From NCBI GenBank assembly GCA_900554315.1, contig USGP01000001.1, positions 62,001 to 126,000 on the forward strand: 64,000 bases of DNA, written 5' to 3'. Below, in pieces: positions 26,347 through 34,278 of the stretch; position 1 is the first letter of the stretch; each line of letters starts with the position of its first letter. The DNA is from an uncultured Mycoplasmatota bacterium (GTDB lineage: Bacteria; Bacillota_I; Bacilli_A; RF39; UBA660). Under the pieces are notes generated by a model. It was not told the origin of the DNA. It saw only the letters and a list, made by a program, of their open reading frames with translations, and did no database searches. A program made the position numbers and the translations under genes.

Positions 26347-26826
26347 ATGTCAAAGATAAGCAATGTATTAACCATGATAGAATACCTAAGTACAGGAAGA
26401 AAATATACAATAAAAGAACTGTCTGAAAAGCTAGAAGTATCACCCAGAATGATTAGAGTATATAAAGATGAAATAGAAAAAGCAGGAATTTATATTGATA
26501 CCATAAAAGGGCCATATGGAGGTTATGTACTAAATCAGAATGTAAGAGTACCAAAAAGGTTTATTACTCCTAATGAAATTAATATTGAAAATAAAGAGTT
26601 TTTTAATCAAATCAACCGAGCTATCAAAGAAAAAAGAAAATGTTGGATTGAATATTATTCAAAAAATAGAAAAGGAATATCAGATAGAATTATTCATCCC
26701 TATGATTTAATATTATTAGGAAATGAATGGGGAGTAGCAGCATATTGTGAATCTAAAGAAGAAATAAGACATTTTTATATCAACAGAATAAAACAAATAA
26801 AAATATTAGAAGAAAAATATAACTGA
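26347..26826 (+). CDS. Compact HTH + WYL-domain transcriptional regulator
   Basis: A 159-residue regulator. Residues about 1-60 form an HTH_11-type winged helix (YTIKELSEKLEVSPRMIRVY, then GPYGGYVL). Residues about 85-155 match the WYL ligand-sensing domain (CWIEYYSKNRKG, IHPYDLILLGNEWGVAAYC, IRHFYINRIKQI). Typical YafY-type regulators are about 300 residues; here the central part is almost absent. It ends in the only TGA stop I noted. It is probably co-transcribed with the PP2C-like phosphatase and may act on that pair or the SIS gene downstream. Confidence 0.8.
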   Translation: MSKISNVLTMIEYLSTGRKYTIKELSEKLEVSPRMIRVYKDEIEKAGIYIDTIKGPYGGYVLNQNVRVPKRFITPNEINIENKEFFNQINRAIKEKRKCWIEYYSKNRKGISDRIIHPYDLILLGNEWGVAAYCESKEEIRHFYINRIKQIKILEEKYN

Positions 26827-26838
26827 CAGTTATATTAC

Positions 26839-26881
26839 CTCTTCTTTTGCTAACATCAAGTTAGAAAAGGAGAGTTTTTTT
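26839..26881 (+). promoter_or_regulatory. Terminator/attenuator hairpin containing the next gene's ribosome site
   Basis: CTCTTCTTTT and CTAAC pair with GTTAG and AAAAGGAGAG (15 pairs with one bulged G, loop ATCAA), followed by seven T directly before the ATG at 26882. The 3' arm contains the Shine-Dalgarno AAAAGGAG of the SIS gene, so the same hairpin can stop transcription and hide the ribosome site. Confidence 0.65.
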
Positions 26882-27886
26882 ATGACAGAATCAATGAATG
26901 TAAATTTTTCAAAATTAAAAGAAAGATTATTAGCCGTAAATCATCCAGAATTAGGGCATTATCAAGAAATGAAAGACTTACTTTGCAAATTAGTAGAGTT
27001 AGATACTCCCACTTTACTTCTCGCAACAGGAGGATCTAAAGTAGTAGCCTATTATCTAGAATATATATTAGAAAGGATAGGAAAAGATAATTTAATCTGT
27101 ACAGTAATAGAGCCAAGAGATTTCTTTTATCAACCAAATATAAAAAACTATAAAAACTTAGTAGCAATATCTGCGAGTGGCAAGACAAATGGAATCAAAG
27201 AAGCCTTAGAACAATTTTCAGGAAACTGTTTTCTAATTTGCGAACATGAACAAAACGCCCCATATTCAGTTGTTTCCTGGAGTACAGAAAAAACAGAAAA
27301 AGAGCACAGCTTTACGTCACTTTTAACATCTCTTGCTCCAATGACATTAATGCTAGATGCCACAACTTCATTAGACAAAATTTTAACCAGGGAGGAGATA
27401 GAAAAAATAAATGATACTATTTCTTCTTTATTAGAGAAAAGTGAAAAAAGAAGTACAGAAGAAGACTTTAGCCATACAAGGTTAGTCCAAATTATGAGTG
27501 GAATAGATACCAAACCATCTAGTTCTATACTAGAATCTAATTTAACAGAAACAGGAATAGCTATTCCTATTGTTCACGATAAAGGCTCTTTCTGCCACGG
27601 AAGAAGTAATTTACTATATCAATATCCTGATAGTAAAATGATATATTTATCTCATAAAAACAGTGAATTTGATAATCTATTAATCGATATTTTAACAGAA
27701 CAATATCACAATGTATCCATCTTTTCTCCAACTACAGATGAACCTTATTGGCAGGAATATGAACTAATGCTACAGATGTATTATTTATCTAAAAAGATTG
27801 CTAGTGATAAAAATATGGATGTTACAAAACCCGCCTATAATAAAAAATTAGTAAAAACACTATACCAATATAGAGGTAGATTATAA
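26882..27886 (+). CDS. SIS-domain protein (sugar isomerase-like)
   Basis: A 334-residue soluble protein. LLLATGGSKVVAYYLEYIL and LVAISASGKTNGIKEAL match the phosphosugar-binding loops of SIS domains. The second half contains PIVHDKGSFCHGRSNLL, an SIS-like second module with a conserved-looking His/Gly-Arg, and a helical C-terminus. Such domains bind phosphosugars in isomerases or regulators; whether it is catalytic is not known. The ribosome site is embedded in the hairpin just upstream. Confidence 0.7.
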   Translation: MTESMNVNFSKLKERLLAVNHPELGHYQEMKDLLCKLVELDTPTLLLATGGSKVVAYYLEYILERIGKDNLICTVIEPRDFFYQPNIKNYKNLVAISASGKTNGIKEALEQFSGNCFLICEHEQNAPYSVVSWSTEKTEKEHSFTSLLTSLAPMTLMLDATTSLDKILTREEIEKINDTISSLLEKSEKRSTEEDFSHTRLVQIMSGIDTKPSSSILESNLTETGIAIPIVHDKGSFCHGRSNLLYQYPDSKMIYLSHKNSEFDNLLIDILTEQYHNVSIFSPTTDEPYWQEYELMLQMYYLSKKIASDKNMDVTKPAYNKKLVKTLYQYRGRL

Positions 27887-27891
27887 AGAAA

Positions 27892-27921
27892 TTAGACACA
27901 TAAATAAAATGATGATATACT
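27892..27921 (+). promoter_or_regulatory. Sigma-A promoter with extended -10
   Basis: TTAGAC, 18 bases, TATACT preceded by TGA, about 19 bases before the start of the next gene. Confidence 0.5.
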
Positions 27922-27939
27922 AACAGCTGAGGTGTAACT

Positions 27940-28983
27940 ATGACAAAGAAAAAACTAGAAGAATTAAAAGAAAAACTAATAAAAAAAGATAAAAAGGATC
28001 AAAAAGTTACCGATTTAAATCAAAAAATAAATGACTTTATTTTAAACTACAGACAAGTAACAAAAAGTAATCCTCAAATGTTTGCTTCTCCCAAAGCTAT
28101 TAGACATTTAATTGATAAAGTCGCAATATGGTATGAATTAAGATATCCAGATTATGATGTCAACAGAATCATTCCAATGGGATTAATAGACGGTACTCAA
28201 AGTAGCCAAGAAATGTTTGAACATAATCCAATGTATCAAGGAGAAGAAAATAATTGGCAAGATTTTTATAACTATGAAACTTTTATAAATGCTTTACCAG
28301 TATTAGAAAGATTATATTTAAAAGACTTAAATTATCCACAGATTGTATATTTAGATGTAGAAGAAAAAGGAATCAATCCAGAAACGGGTAGACCAATTGT
28401 TGTAAAAGTACCACAAGCCCATCTTCATTTAACAAAAGATGGACATGTAGAGCAAGCAGAATTTCTTGAAACAATAAACGGAACAAAACCAGAAGACCTT
28501 GTATTAAAAGGAAAAAGTCTAAAAGAAGCAGTAGAAGAATTAGAACATCACGGAATCATAATCCCAAAAAAATCAGAAGCTAAAAATGTGATAAGAATTC
28601 ATCAAATAATGGAAAAGACAAAAGAAGGAATCCTAGACTGTGCAATGTATGAAATCATTGAACGGGGAGGATCTAAATTAGGACCTAGACGAGGCTTATT
28701 ATTTGCGAGTGAACTAGAAAGAGACATAGATATTCCTATGAAATATGGAATAGATTATAGTAATACAGATGCCTTGATGAATTTAATAGAAACATATATA
28801 GAATTAGGTGGAAAAAAAGATTTAGAATGTTATGAAGGGTATTTCTACCATCCTAAAAATACAGAACTAAATACCCAATCATTACAAAATATTGTTTCAG
28901 TAATAGATAATTCTAGAGTACCTAACCAACCTAATGAACAGCCTAAAATATATACAAGAACAAGTACTGTTCCAAAAGAATAG
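27940..28983 (+). CDS. Unknown soluble protein
   Basis: A 347-residue protein without signal peptide or membrane segment. The first 35 residues are Lys-rich and helical. Visible stretches are IIPMGLIDGTQSSQEMFEHN, QIVYLDVEEKGINPETGR and MYEIIERGGSKLGPRRG. The C-terminal tail is Pro/Thr-rich (VPNQPNEQPKIYTRTSTVPK). GAGGTG lies upstream of the ATG. I recognise no family. It has its own promoter and a following hairpin. Confidence 0.6.
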   Translation: MTKKKLEELKEKLIKKDKKDQKVTDLNQKINDFILNYRQVTKSNPQMFASPKAIRHLIDKVAIWYELRYPDYDVNRIIPMGLIDGTQSSQEMFEHNPMYQGEENNWQDFYNYETFINALPVLERLYLKDLNYPQIVYLDVEEKGINPETGRPIVVKVPQAHLHLTKDGHVEQAEFLETINGTKPEDLVLKGKSLKEAVEELEHHGIIIPKKSEAKNVIRIHQIMEKTKEGILDCAMYEIIERGGSKLGPRRGLLFASELERDIDIPMKYGIDYSNTDALMNLIETYIELGGKKDLECYEGYFYHPKNTELNTQSLQNIVSVIDNSRVPNQPNEQPKIYTRTSTVPKE

Positions 28984-28992
28984 TACTTTTTT
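28962..28992 (+). terminator. Rho-independent terminator
   Basis: AAGTACT and AGTACTT around a 13-base loop, followed by T-run; spans the TAG stop. Confidence 0.65.
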
Positions 28993-29015
28993 CTTGCAAA
29001 AATAAAATGAAACTA

Positions 29016-29024
29016 TGATATAAT
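29016..29024 (+). promoter_or_regulatory. Extended -10 promoter element of the GH10-PHP gene
   Basis: TGATATAAT; a candidate TTGCAA lies 19 bases upstream. An in-frame ATG (29023) overlaps this -10, which excludes it as the start. Confidence 0.5.
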
Positions 29025-29055
29025 GAAAAAAGATAGAGTGGTAGGAAGTGTAAAT

Positions 29056-32000
29056 ATGAGAGAAGAAAGAATGACTTATATTGAAAACTATATTAATGAC
29101 TTGAGTAATCAATTAGAAAAAATGGGTATAGTGGTTCCTACAGACCAATTAAATAGGCTAATAAATAGATATAAATATAGTACGAGTCCTATAAATGAAA
29201 TAATAGAGGAAATTAATCAGGTAGCAGAAGAATATGTATCCCGTATTCGTCAAATACAACAGGCAAGAGAAAAATTAAAAGATTCCCAAAATAGAAAAGA
29301 ACTATCAACTTTACCAGTTCAATATCAAGGAATTACCCTAAATCAACAAGACATTGAATTAATGAAAATTGTAGATGCGAAATCCTTGGAACAACTTCGT
29401 CAAGTAGTAAAACAAATTCCAATATTAAAAGGAAAAGACATAGATTTCTCTCAAGACCTAGAATCTGCAATCGAAAGTGCGTTTCATACTTACCAAGATA
29501 GTCTTATTTCGATAGAAGATACATTAGAAGATCCTATGTTAGTATTAAGAAAGAAATTAGAACTTTTCCTTTCTTCAGAGGATGTATCACCAGAAATAAA
29601 AGAAAAAGTAAGACCAATAGTAGATACATCAGAATCAAGAGAAGAGGTCGCAAAAAAACTAGAACAAGTATTAACAGAAGAAGAACAACATGAAGCCTAT
29701 GGAATCATCAATAACTTGACAGTAGTAGAAAAAGAAGGAATAAAGCAAACAAAAATAGAAGCAGTTAGGAATTTATTAGAACAAGTAAGAAGTAGAAATT
29801 CCATTACATTAGATGAAGTAGGAAAATATGGTAATATCGTTCTACCAGATGGCAGTTTTAATTTTACCAAGTTACAAGAATGTCTTGATTTTGCTAAACA
29901 AGAAGGAAAAAAAGTAAGAATTAATACGTTGATATTTTATATGGATTGTCCTAAAGAATTATATGACTTAGAAAAAACAGAAGAAAATAAAGAACTAGTA
30001 AAACAAAAATTAATGGATTATGTAGATGCTACTACGAAATTTATAAGAGATAACGGATATAGTGAGACTGTTAGAAGTATCGATGTCATGAATGAAGTAC
30101 TAAATAGATTTCCTATGACCGGAAACCAACCATATCAATATCGAGGAGATATTACTTCAAGCTCTTTGGATGACAATATAATGGCAGGTTGGCTAAAACA
30201 TTTAACAATAGAAGATTTATGCGATGTATTAACAGTAGCGAGAAAAAATCTACCAAGTACAGATTTCATGTATAATGAGGATAACTTAGTAGACCCTAAT
30301 AAACTACCACTAACTTTTGAAATGCTAAATAGAATTCAACAATATGAAAAAACTCACAATATAAGATTGATAGATAGTATAGGAACACAAATGCATATCA
30401 ACAGCAATGTAAAAAATCAAGACGTAAAAAATATGTTTCATCAATTACAAAAGTTACGATTACCAATTGAAATTACAGAATTTGATTTAAAAATGGTAGA
30501 TGGAAAGTCTGGAGATTTACAAACCGAAATTGCAAGACAACTAAAAATAAATGACCTATACAGTATCTTTCAAGAAGAACCCAATCTAAGAGGCTTTACC
30601 ATCTGGAGTAAAACAGATAGCCAAAGTTTTTTAGTAGCATTAGAAAATAGAGAAAGAAAAAAACATAAACAACCATTCATAAAAAGTCAAAATGCCGGGT
30701 ATTTTACCGAGAAAATGACAGAAAAAAGTGAAGCTTTAGGTAGAGAGTTAACACCACAAAAATATAACTATCATACACATACCAATCGTTGTGGACACGC
30801 TAGTATCGCAACAGATAAAGAATATGTAGCTCTAGCCAAAGAAAGTGGTATCCAAACATTAGGGTTTTCCGACCATATTCCAAATCCTAGTATAGAATTT
30901 CCACAAGATAAAAATAGAATGACTCCTGAAAGTTTTGGAGAATATCTGTTTTCAATCAGAAGTCTTGCTAAAGAAAATCCAGATATGACCATTCTCTGTG
31001 GATTAGAAGCCGAATATGATTCAAGAAAAATTACGTATTTAAATGAATTAAAAAATAAATTAGATTATCTAATTTTAGGACAACATTTTGTAATAGAAAA
31101 TGCTAAAAAGGTAAAAAAAGATTCTCCAGATTATCCGTTAAAATACGCAAAAAGTGTCTGTGAAGCAATGGATACAGGATTATTTGACATTGTAGCTCAT
31201 CCTGATATTTTTATGGAAACTAGAGATTTAATTTCTGAACAAGAACGACCTCTGTTTGATAAAAATGCTCAAATAGCTAGTAAAATGATATGTGAAAAAT
31301 CCAAAGACTTAGGAATACCCCTAGAAATCAACTTAAAAAATTTAGAAGGAAATAAAACTTCTATTCCATATCCTAATCCTATGTTTTGGAGTGAAGCCGC
31401 TAAAGTACAAGCTCCTGTCTTATATGGAGCAGACGCTCACACTCCAGCAAGCTTATTGAATATGACAGAAAACAGAAATAAGGTATCTTCTATCATACCA
31501 ACATCCAAACTAAACTTTGTAAAGAGTGACTATAACCCTGTAAAAGATAGGCCAAAAGAGTTAATAGAAAGACGAAAGAATGTAGAAAAGGAAAGCAAAA
31601 CATATGAAACCCAGCTAGTTACTTACTTAATTTCATCAGCAACAGAAGAAAATAAAAAAGAATCAATAGAGTCACAAATCCACAGTGTGCTTCAAAAAGG
31701 TGCTCAAAAGACAGTGGAGGATGGTCAAAAGAAGCTAGCAAAAAGAAAAGAACAAATTATGCAGATTGGTAATAATCCTAACTTATCAAATAGAGAAAAA
31801 GCATTTTTACTAACAAGAACAAAAAATACAATCAAATCCATTAGAGAGACCATGAAGAAAAGAGAAAATGTATTATCCTCTGCTATGGAAGATGTAAGAA
31901 CAGCAACCACATTAGGATGTACAACAAAAAAAGAATACATAAAAACAGTAGGAGAGTTGACAGAACAACGAACAAATAAGAAAAAAGGAAATACAGAAGA

Positions 32001-32178
32001 ACTAGCTTCTATGTTTCATCAGCCTAAGCAACAAGAAGCACCAAAAGCAATAGAAAAACCAAAGACATATTCTAAAAGAGAAAATAAAAATACTACAGGA
32101 ATGATTACTCCAGCAGGAATATTATTGTTAACTGGCTTTCTTCTATTGACAATGGCTATTCTTATGAATTTAGTATAA
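29056..32178 (+). CDS. Fusion: GH10 xylanase-like domain + PHP phosphoesterase domain + coiled coil + C-terminal membrane anchor
   Basis: A 1040-residue protein with no N-terminal signal peptide. Residues 1-250 are helical. About 255-560 is a GH10-like barrel: DVMNEV (candidate acid/base Glu347), IGTQMHIN, ITEFDLKM (candidate nucleophile Glu475) and GFTIWSKTDSQSF. About 565-840 is a HisK-type PHP metal-phosphoesterase: YHTHTNRCGHA (from His573), LGFSDHIP, CGLEAEYDS, LGQHF, DIVAHPDIF, GIPLEINL and GADAHTP, so all metal-ligand motifs are kept. About 850-1000 is charged and coiled-coil-like. The last 24 residues (TPAGILLLTGFLLLTMAILM) form a tail anchor, which places the enzymatic domains in the cytoplasm. 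AGGAAGTG fixes the start at 29056. The true substrates are unknown. Confidence 0.85.
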   Translation: MREERMTYIENYINDLSNQLEKMGIVVPTDQLNRLINRYKYSTSPINEIIEEINQVAEEYVSRIRQIQQAREKLKDSQNRKELSTLPVQYQGITLNQQDIELMKIVDAKSLEQLRQVVKQIPILKGKDIDFSQDLESAIESAFHTYQDSLISIEDTLEDPMLVLRKKLELFLSSEDVSPEIKEKVRPIVDTSESREEVAKKLEQVLTEEEQHEAYGIINNLTVVEKEGIKQTKIEAVRNLLEQVRSRNSITLDEVGKYGNIVLPDGSFNFTKLQECLDFAKQEGKKVRINTLIFYMDCPKELYDLEKTEENKELVKQKLMDYVDATTKFIRDNGYSETVRSIDVMNEVLNRFPMTGNQPYQYRGDITSSSLDDNIMAGWLKHLTIEDLCDVLTVARKNLPSTDFMYNEDNLVDPNKLPLTFEMLNRIQQYEKTHNIRLIDSIGTQMHINSNVKNQDVKNMFHQLQKLRLPIEITEFDLKMVDGKSGDLQTEIARQLKINDLYSIFQEEPNLRGFTIWSKTDSQSFLVALENRERKKHKQPFIKSQNAGYFTEKMTEKSEALGRELTPQKYNYHTHTNRCGHASIATDKEYVALAKESGIQTLGFSDHIPNPSIEFPQDKNRMTPESFGEYLFSIRSLAKENPDMTILCGLEAEYDSRKITYLNELKNKLDYLILGQHFVIENAKKVKKDSPDYPLKYAKSVCEAMDTGLFDIVAHPDIFMETRDLISEQERPLFDKNAQIASKMICEKSKDLGIPLEINLKNLEGNKTSIPYPNPMFWSEAAKVQAPVLYGADAHTPASLLNMTENRNKVSSIIPTSKLNFVKSDYNPVKDRPKELIERRKNVEKESKTYETQLVTYLISSATEENKKESIESQIHSVLQKGAQKTVEDGQKKLAKRKEQIMQIGNNPNLSNREKAFLLTRTKNTIKSIRETMKKRENVLSSAMEDVRTATTLGCTTKKEYIKTVGELTEQRTNKKKGNTEELASMFHQPKQQEAPKAIEKPKTYSKRENKNTTGMITPAGILLLTGFLLLTMAILMNLV

Positions 32179-32245
32179 TAAAGAAAAAAATGTAAAAACT
32201 ATAAACAAAATATACGTAAAGAAATGTAAACTGTAAAAATACCTC

Positions 32246-32274
32246 TTGTCAATAAAAAAAAAACACGATAAAAT
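32246..32274 (+). promoter_or_regulatory. Sigma-A promoter of the surface locus
   Basis: TTGTCA, 17 bases, TAAAAT, about 70 bases upstream of the first surface-locus gene; a leader of about 60 bases follows. Confidence 0.65.
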
Positions 32275-32342
32275 AAATTTGACATAGTAGGAAAGGGAGC
32301 ATTGTGATGTACTAGTAAATAAGAAAACAAGTGGTGATTGAA

Positions 32343-33041
32343 ATGGCAATAAATACAGTAAATGTAGAAGCGGAAAAGGTATATAAGAAGAAACTTCGAT
32401 CCCGTATAATTAAAATAGCCTTTCTACTATTGATCATTATTATATCCATCGTTTATTTGTTTCTCTATATTGTCTACGATGGAGGAAGATTTACTGTTAG
32501 CTTAGATAGAAATATGTCGAATAGAAAGAATGTATTTTTATCAGAGGATGGTAAATTAAAATCCAAAACTAGACAATTATCAGCAGATACAATTGACTAT
32601 ATGGATAACATTTCTATTAAATGGCTTCCTGCTGATATTGATACAGAAGCAACAGGAGCTCATAATGGAGATAACTACATTGCTTATACATTCTACGTTG
32701 TGAATGCAGGAAAAGAAAAAGTCCACTATTGGTATGAAGTGGACGTAGATGACACAATAAAAAATGTAGATGAGGCAATTAGAATAATGATTTATAGAAA
32801 TGGCAAACCTACAGTCTACGCCAAGAAAAATAAGGTGACGAAGAAAAAAGAACCTGGTACTAAAAAATTTGTTTCTAAAGATATAGCAGTGTTAGAACAA
32901 AGAAAAAATATGAAACCAGGAACCAAGGATCGATTTACAGTAGTAATCTGGATTGAAGGCGACGATCCAGAATGTAAAAATGATTTACTTGGAGGAGAAA
33001 TTAAAATGCATATGGATATTACAGAAGAACATATTGCATAA
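32343..33041 (+). CDS. Membrane-anchored surface protein, paralogue of the downstream SipW-type protein
   Basis: A 232-residue protein with a basic N-terminus, one hydrophobic segment (about residues 26-48) and an extracellular beta-rich domain. The C-terminal end VVIWIEGDDPECKNDLLGG closely parallels IYMWVEGQDVDCEDYASGG of the next gene, showing common ancestry. Residues 150-190 are very basic (AKKNKVTKKKEPGTKK). The start is ATG 32343 behind GGTGATTG; the GTG at 32331 has no site. It is the first gene of the locus and separated by 20 bases from the next. Function unknown; a base or capping element of the surface structure is a guess. Confidence 0.7.
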   Translation: MAINTVNVEAEKVYKKKLRSRIIKIAFLLLIIIISIVYLFLYIVYDGGRFTVSLDRNMSNRKNVFLSEDGKLKSKTRQLSADTIDYMDNISIKWLPADIDTEATGAHNGDNYIAYTFYVVNAGKEKVHYWYEVDVDDTIKNVDEAIRIMIYRNGKPTVYAKKNKVTKKKEPGTKKFVSKDIAVLEQRKNMKPGTKDRFTVVIWIEGDDPECKNDLLGGEIKMHMDITEEHIA

Positions 33042-33061
33042 AAAGAATAAGGAGTGAAAAA

Positions 33062-34102
33062 ATGAAAAGTCAAGAACAAAACAAAAAGAAAAAAAGAAAA
33101 GTATTATTATCATTACTTATGATTCTATTTGTAGGAGTAATCTTAACTGCATCAACTTATACATGGTTCACTGCTAACAAAACTGTAACAGTTGATTCAT
33201 TAGATGTTAATGTATCTACTTCTACAGGTCTACAAATCTCAACAGATGCAATTAACTGGAAAACAATCGTTACAAGAGATGATATTGTAAATGCCAAAAC
33301 TACTGGATATGGTGCAGCTGTTAACCAAGTACCATCAGGACAAACTAACCCTGTTTCAACTGCTGGAGAAGTTGATGGTGGAACTGGTTATATCAACATG
33401 TATCGTGGATTATTATCAGATGAGGGTGGTTTAGGAAGCTTAAAATTAACTGCTGCTAAATCAACAGAAGAAAATGGTACTGAAGGTGACTTTATTGCAT
33501 TTGATTTATTCTTCAATACTAATGAAGCACAAGATATTTATTTAACTTCAGGTTCTAACGTTATCGGTGGAAAATCTGATGGTGGTGGAACTGATACATC
33601 AATTCAAAATGCTGCACGTGTTGCTTTCTTACCACAGGGTAATAACCCAGCAGCAAGTAACTCAAGTGCTAGTCAAGCTTTAAAAGCAACAGATGCAACT
33701 GGATTGAAGATTTGGGAGCCAAATGCTGATGCACATACTGCAAACGGTGTTAACAACGCTCAATCAAATTATGGAAAAGGTGGGTTACAAGAAGGAACTG
33801 GAAATGCTCCGGTCTCATATTACGGAGTAAAAGCTGCGATTGCAAGTGGACAAGCACAAGATATTAATTCAACTGATGGTACTTATTTTGCTGAAGTCAA
33901 TGCAAGCCAAGGTTTATTCACGACTAACCAATCTGGTATTCCTACGTCAGCTTATCAGCAAATTTTACACTTAGACAAAGGTGTAACAAAAGTAAGAATT
34001 TATATGTGGGTTGAAGGACAAGATGTTGACTGTGAAGATTATGCTTCAGGTGGAGATTTAACTTTCAACTTACAATTTAGTTCATTATCAGCTCAAGCAT
34101 AA
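33062..34102 (+). CDS. SipW-type (TasA-like) secreted structural protein, probable major subunit
   Basis: A 346-residue protein whose N-terminus (basic run, LLSLLMILFVGVILTASTYTWF then TANKTVTVDSLDVNV) is the SipW-cognate signal peptide type: cleavage expected near ASTYTWFTA, as in TasA and camelysin. The mature part is Gly, Ser, Thr and Asn rich, with a single Cys in VEGQDVDCED near the end. Its codons look cleaner and more G/C-ending than the neighbours, which together with an AAGGAG site and a strong terminator behind it suggests high expression. I infer a fibre or surface-layer subunit processed by the SipW-like peptidases at 36018 or 52585. Confidence 0.8.
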   Translation: MKSQEQNKKKKRKVLLSLLMILFVGVILTASTYTWFTANKTVTVDSLDVNVSTSTGLQISTDAINWKTIVTRDDIVNAKTTGYGAAVNQVPSGQTNPVSTAGEVDGGTGYINMYRGLLSDEGGLGSLKLTAAKSTEENGTEGDFIAFDLFFNTNEAQDIYLTSGSNVIGGKSDGGGTDTSIQNAARVAFLPQGNNPAASNSSASQALKATDATGLKIWEPNADAHTANGVNNAQSNYGKGGLQEGTGNAPVSYYGVKAAIASGQAQDINSTDGTYFAEVNASQGLFTTNQSGIPTSAYQQILHLDKGVTKVRIYMWVEGQDVDCEDYASGGDLTFNLQFSSLSAQA

Positions 34103-34134
34103 AAATGATCAGTAAGTTGGTCATGTAAATAAAG

Positions 34135-34159
34135 AAAGGCCTTCAATGAAGGCCTTTTT
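34135..34159 (+). terminator. Strong Rho-independent terminator behind the structural subunit
   Basis: AAAGGCCTTC-AAT-GAAGGCCTTT followed by T; likely partial, since no clear promoter separates it from the next genes. Confidence 0.85.
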
Positions 34160-34176
34160 GTATAATAGGAGGGTTT

Positions 34177-34278
34177 ATGGAACAAGTAGAAGAATTATTA
34201 AAATTATATCAAAAAATAGAAAAGCATATTCGTTATTTAGAGGATAATATGATAAGTGAGGAACAAGAAAATGAATAA
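34177..34278 (+). CDS. Small coupled ORF, 33 residues, unknown
   Basis: ATG behind a strong AGGAGGG site encodes an acidic helical peptide beginning MEQVEELLKLYQKIEKHIRY and ending with TAA that overlaps the start of the next gene by eight bases (ATGAATAA). Good ribosome site, regular heptad-like helix and translational overlap support a real gene; it may be a coupling leader or a small partner of the next protein. Confidence 0.55.
   Translation: MEQVEELLKLYQKIEKHIRYLEDNMISEEQENE

Noticed and set aside
26824..26826. Mycoplasma-type code with TGA as Trp
   Set aside because: TGA ends the WYL regulator at its expected length and Trp is written TGG throughout.
26817..26881. T-box or metabolite riboswitch before the SIS gene
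   Set aside because: The leader is too short and has no recognisable T-box or known aptamer elements; only a hairpin is supported.
29023..29055. ATG 29023 as start of the GH10-PHP gene
   Set aside because: It overlaps the promoter -10; ATG 29056 has a ribosome site.
32289..32315. Minimal leader ORF (GTG ATG TAC TAG) behind AGGAAAGGGAG
   Set aside because: A real ribosome-site-like stretch, but a three- or four-codon frame cannot be supported without data; left as a curiosity in the leader of the surface locus.
34161..34166. TATAAT as promoter of the 33-residue gene
   Set aside because: It is immediately followed by the AGGAGG ribosome site, so a transcript starting there would lack that site.
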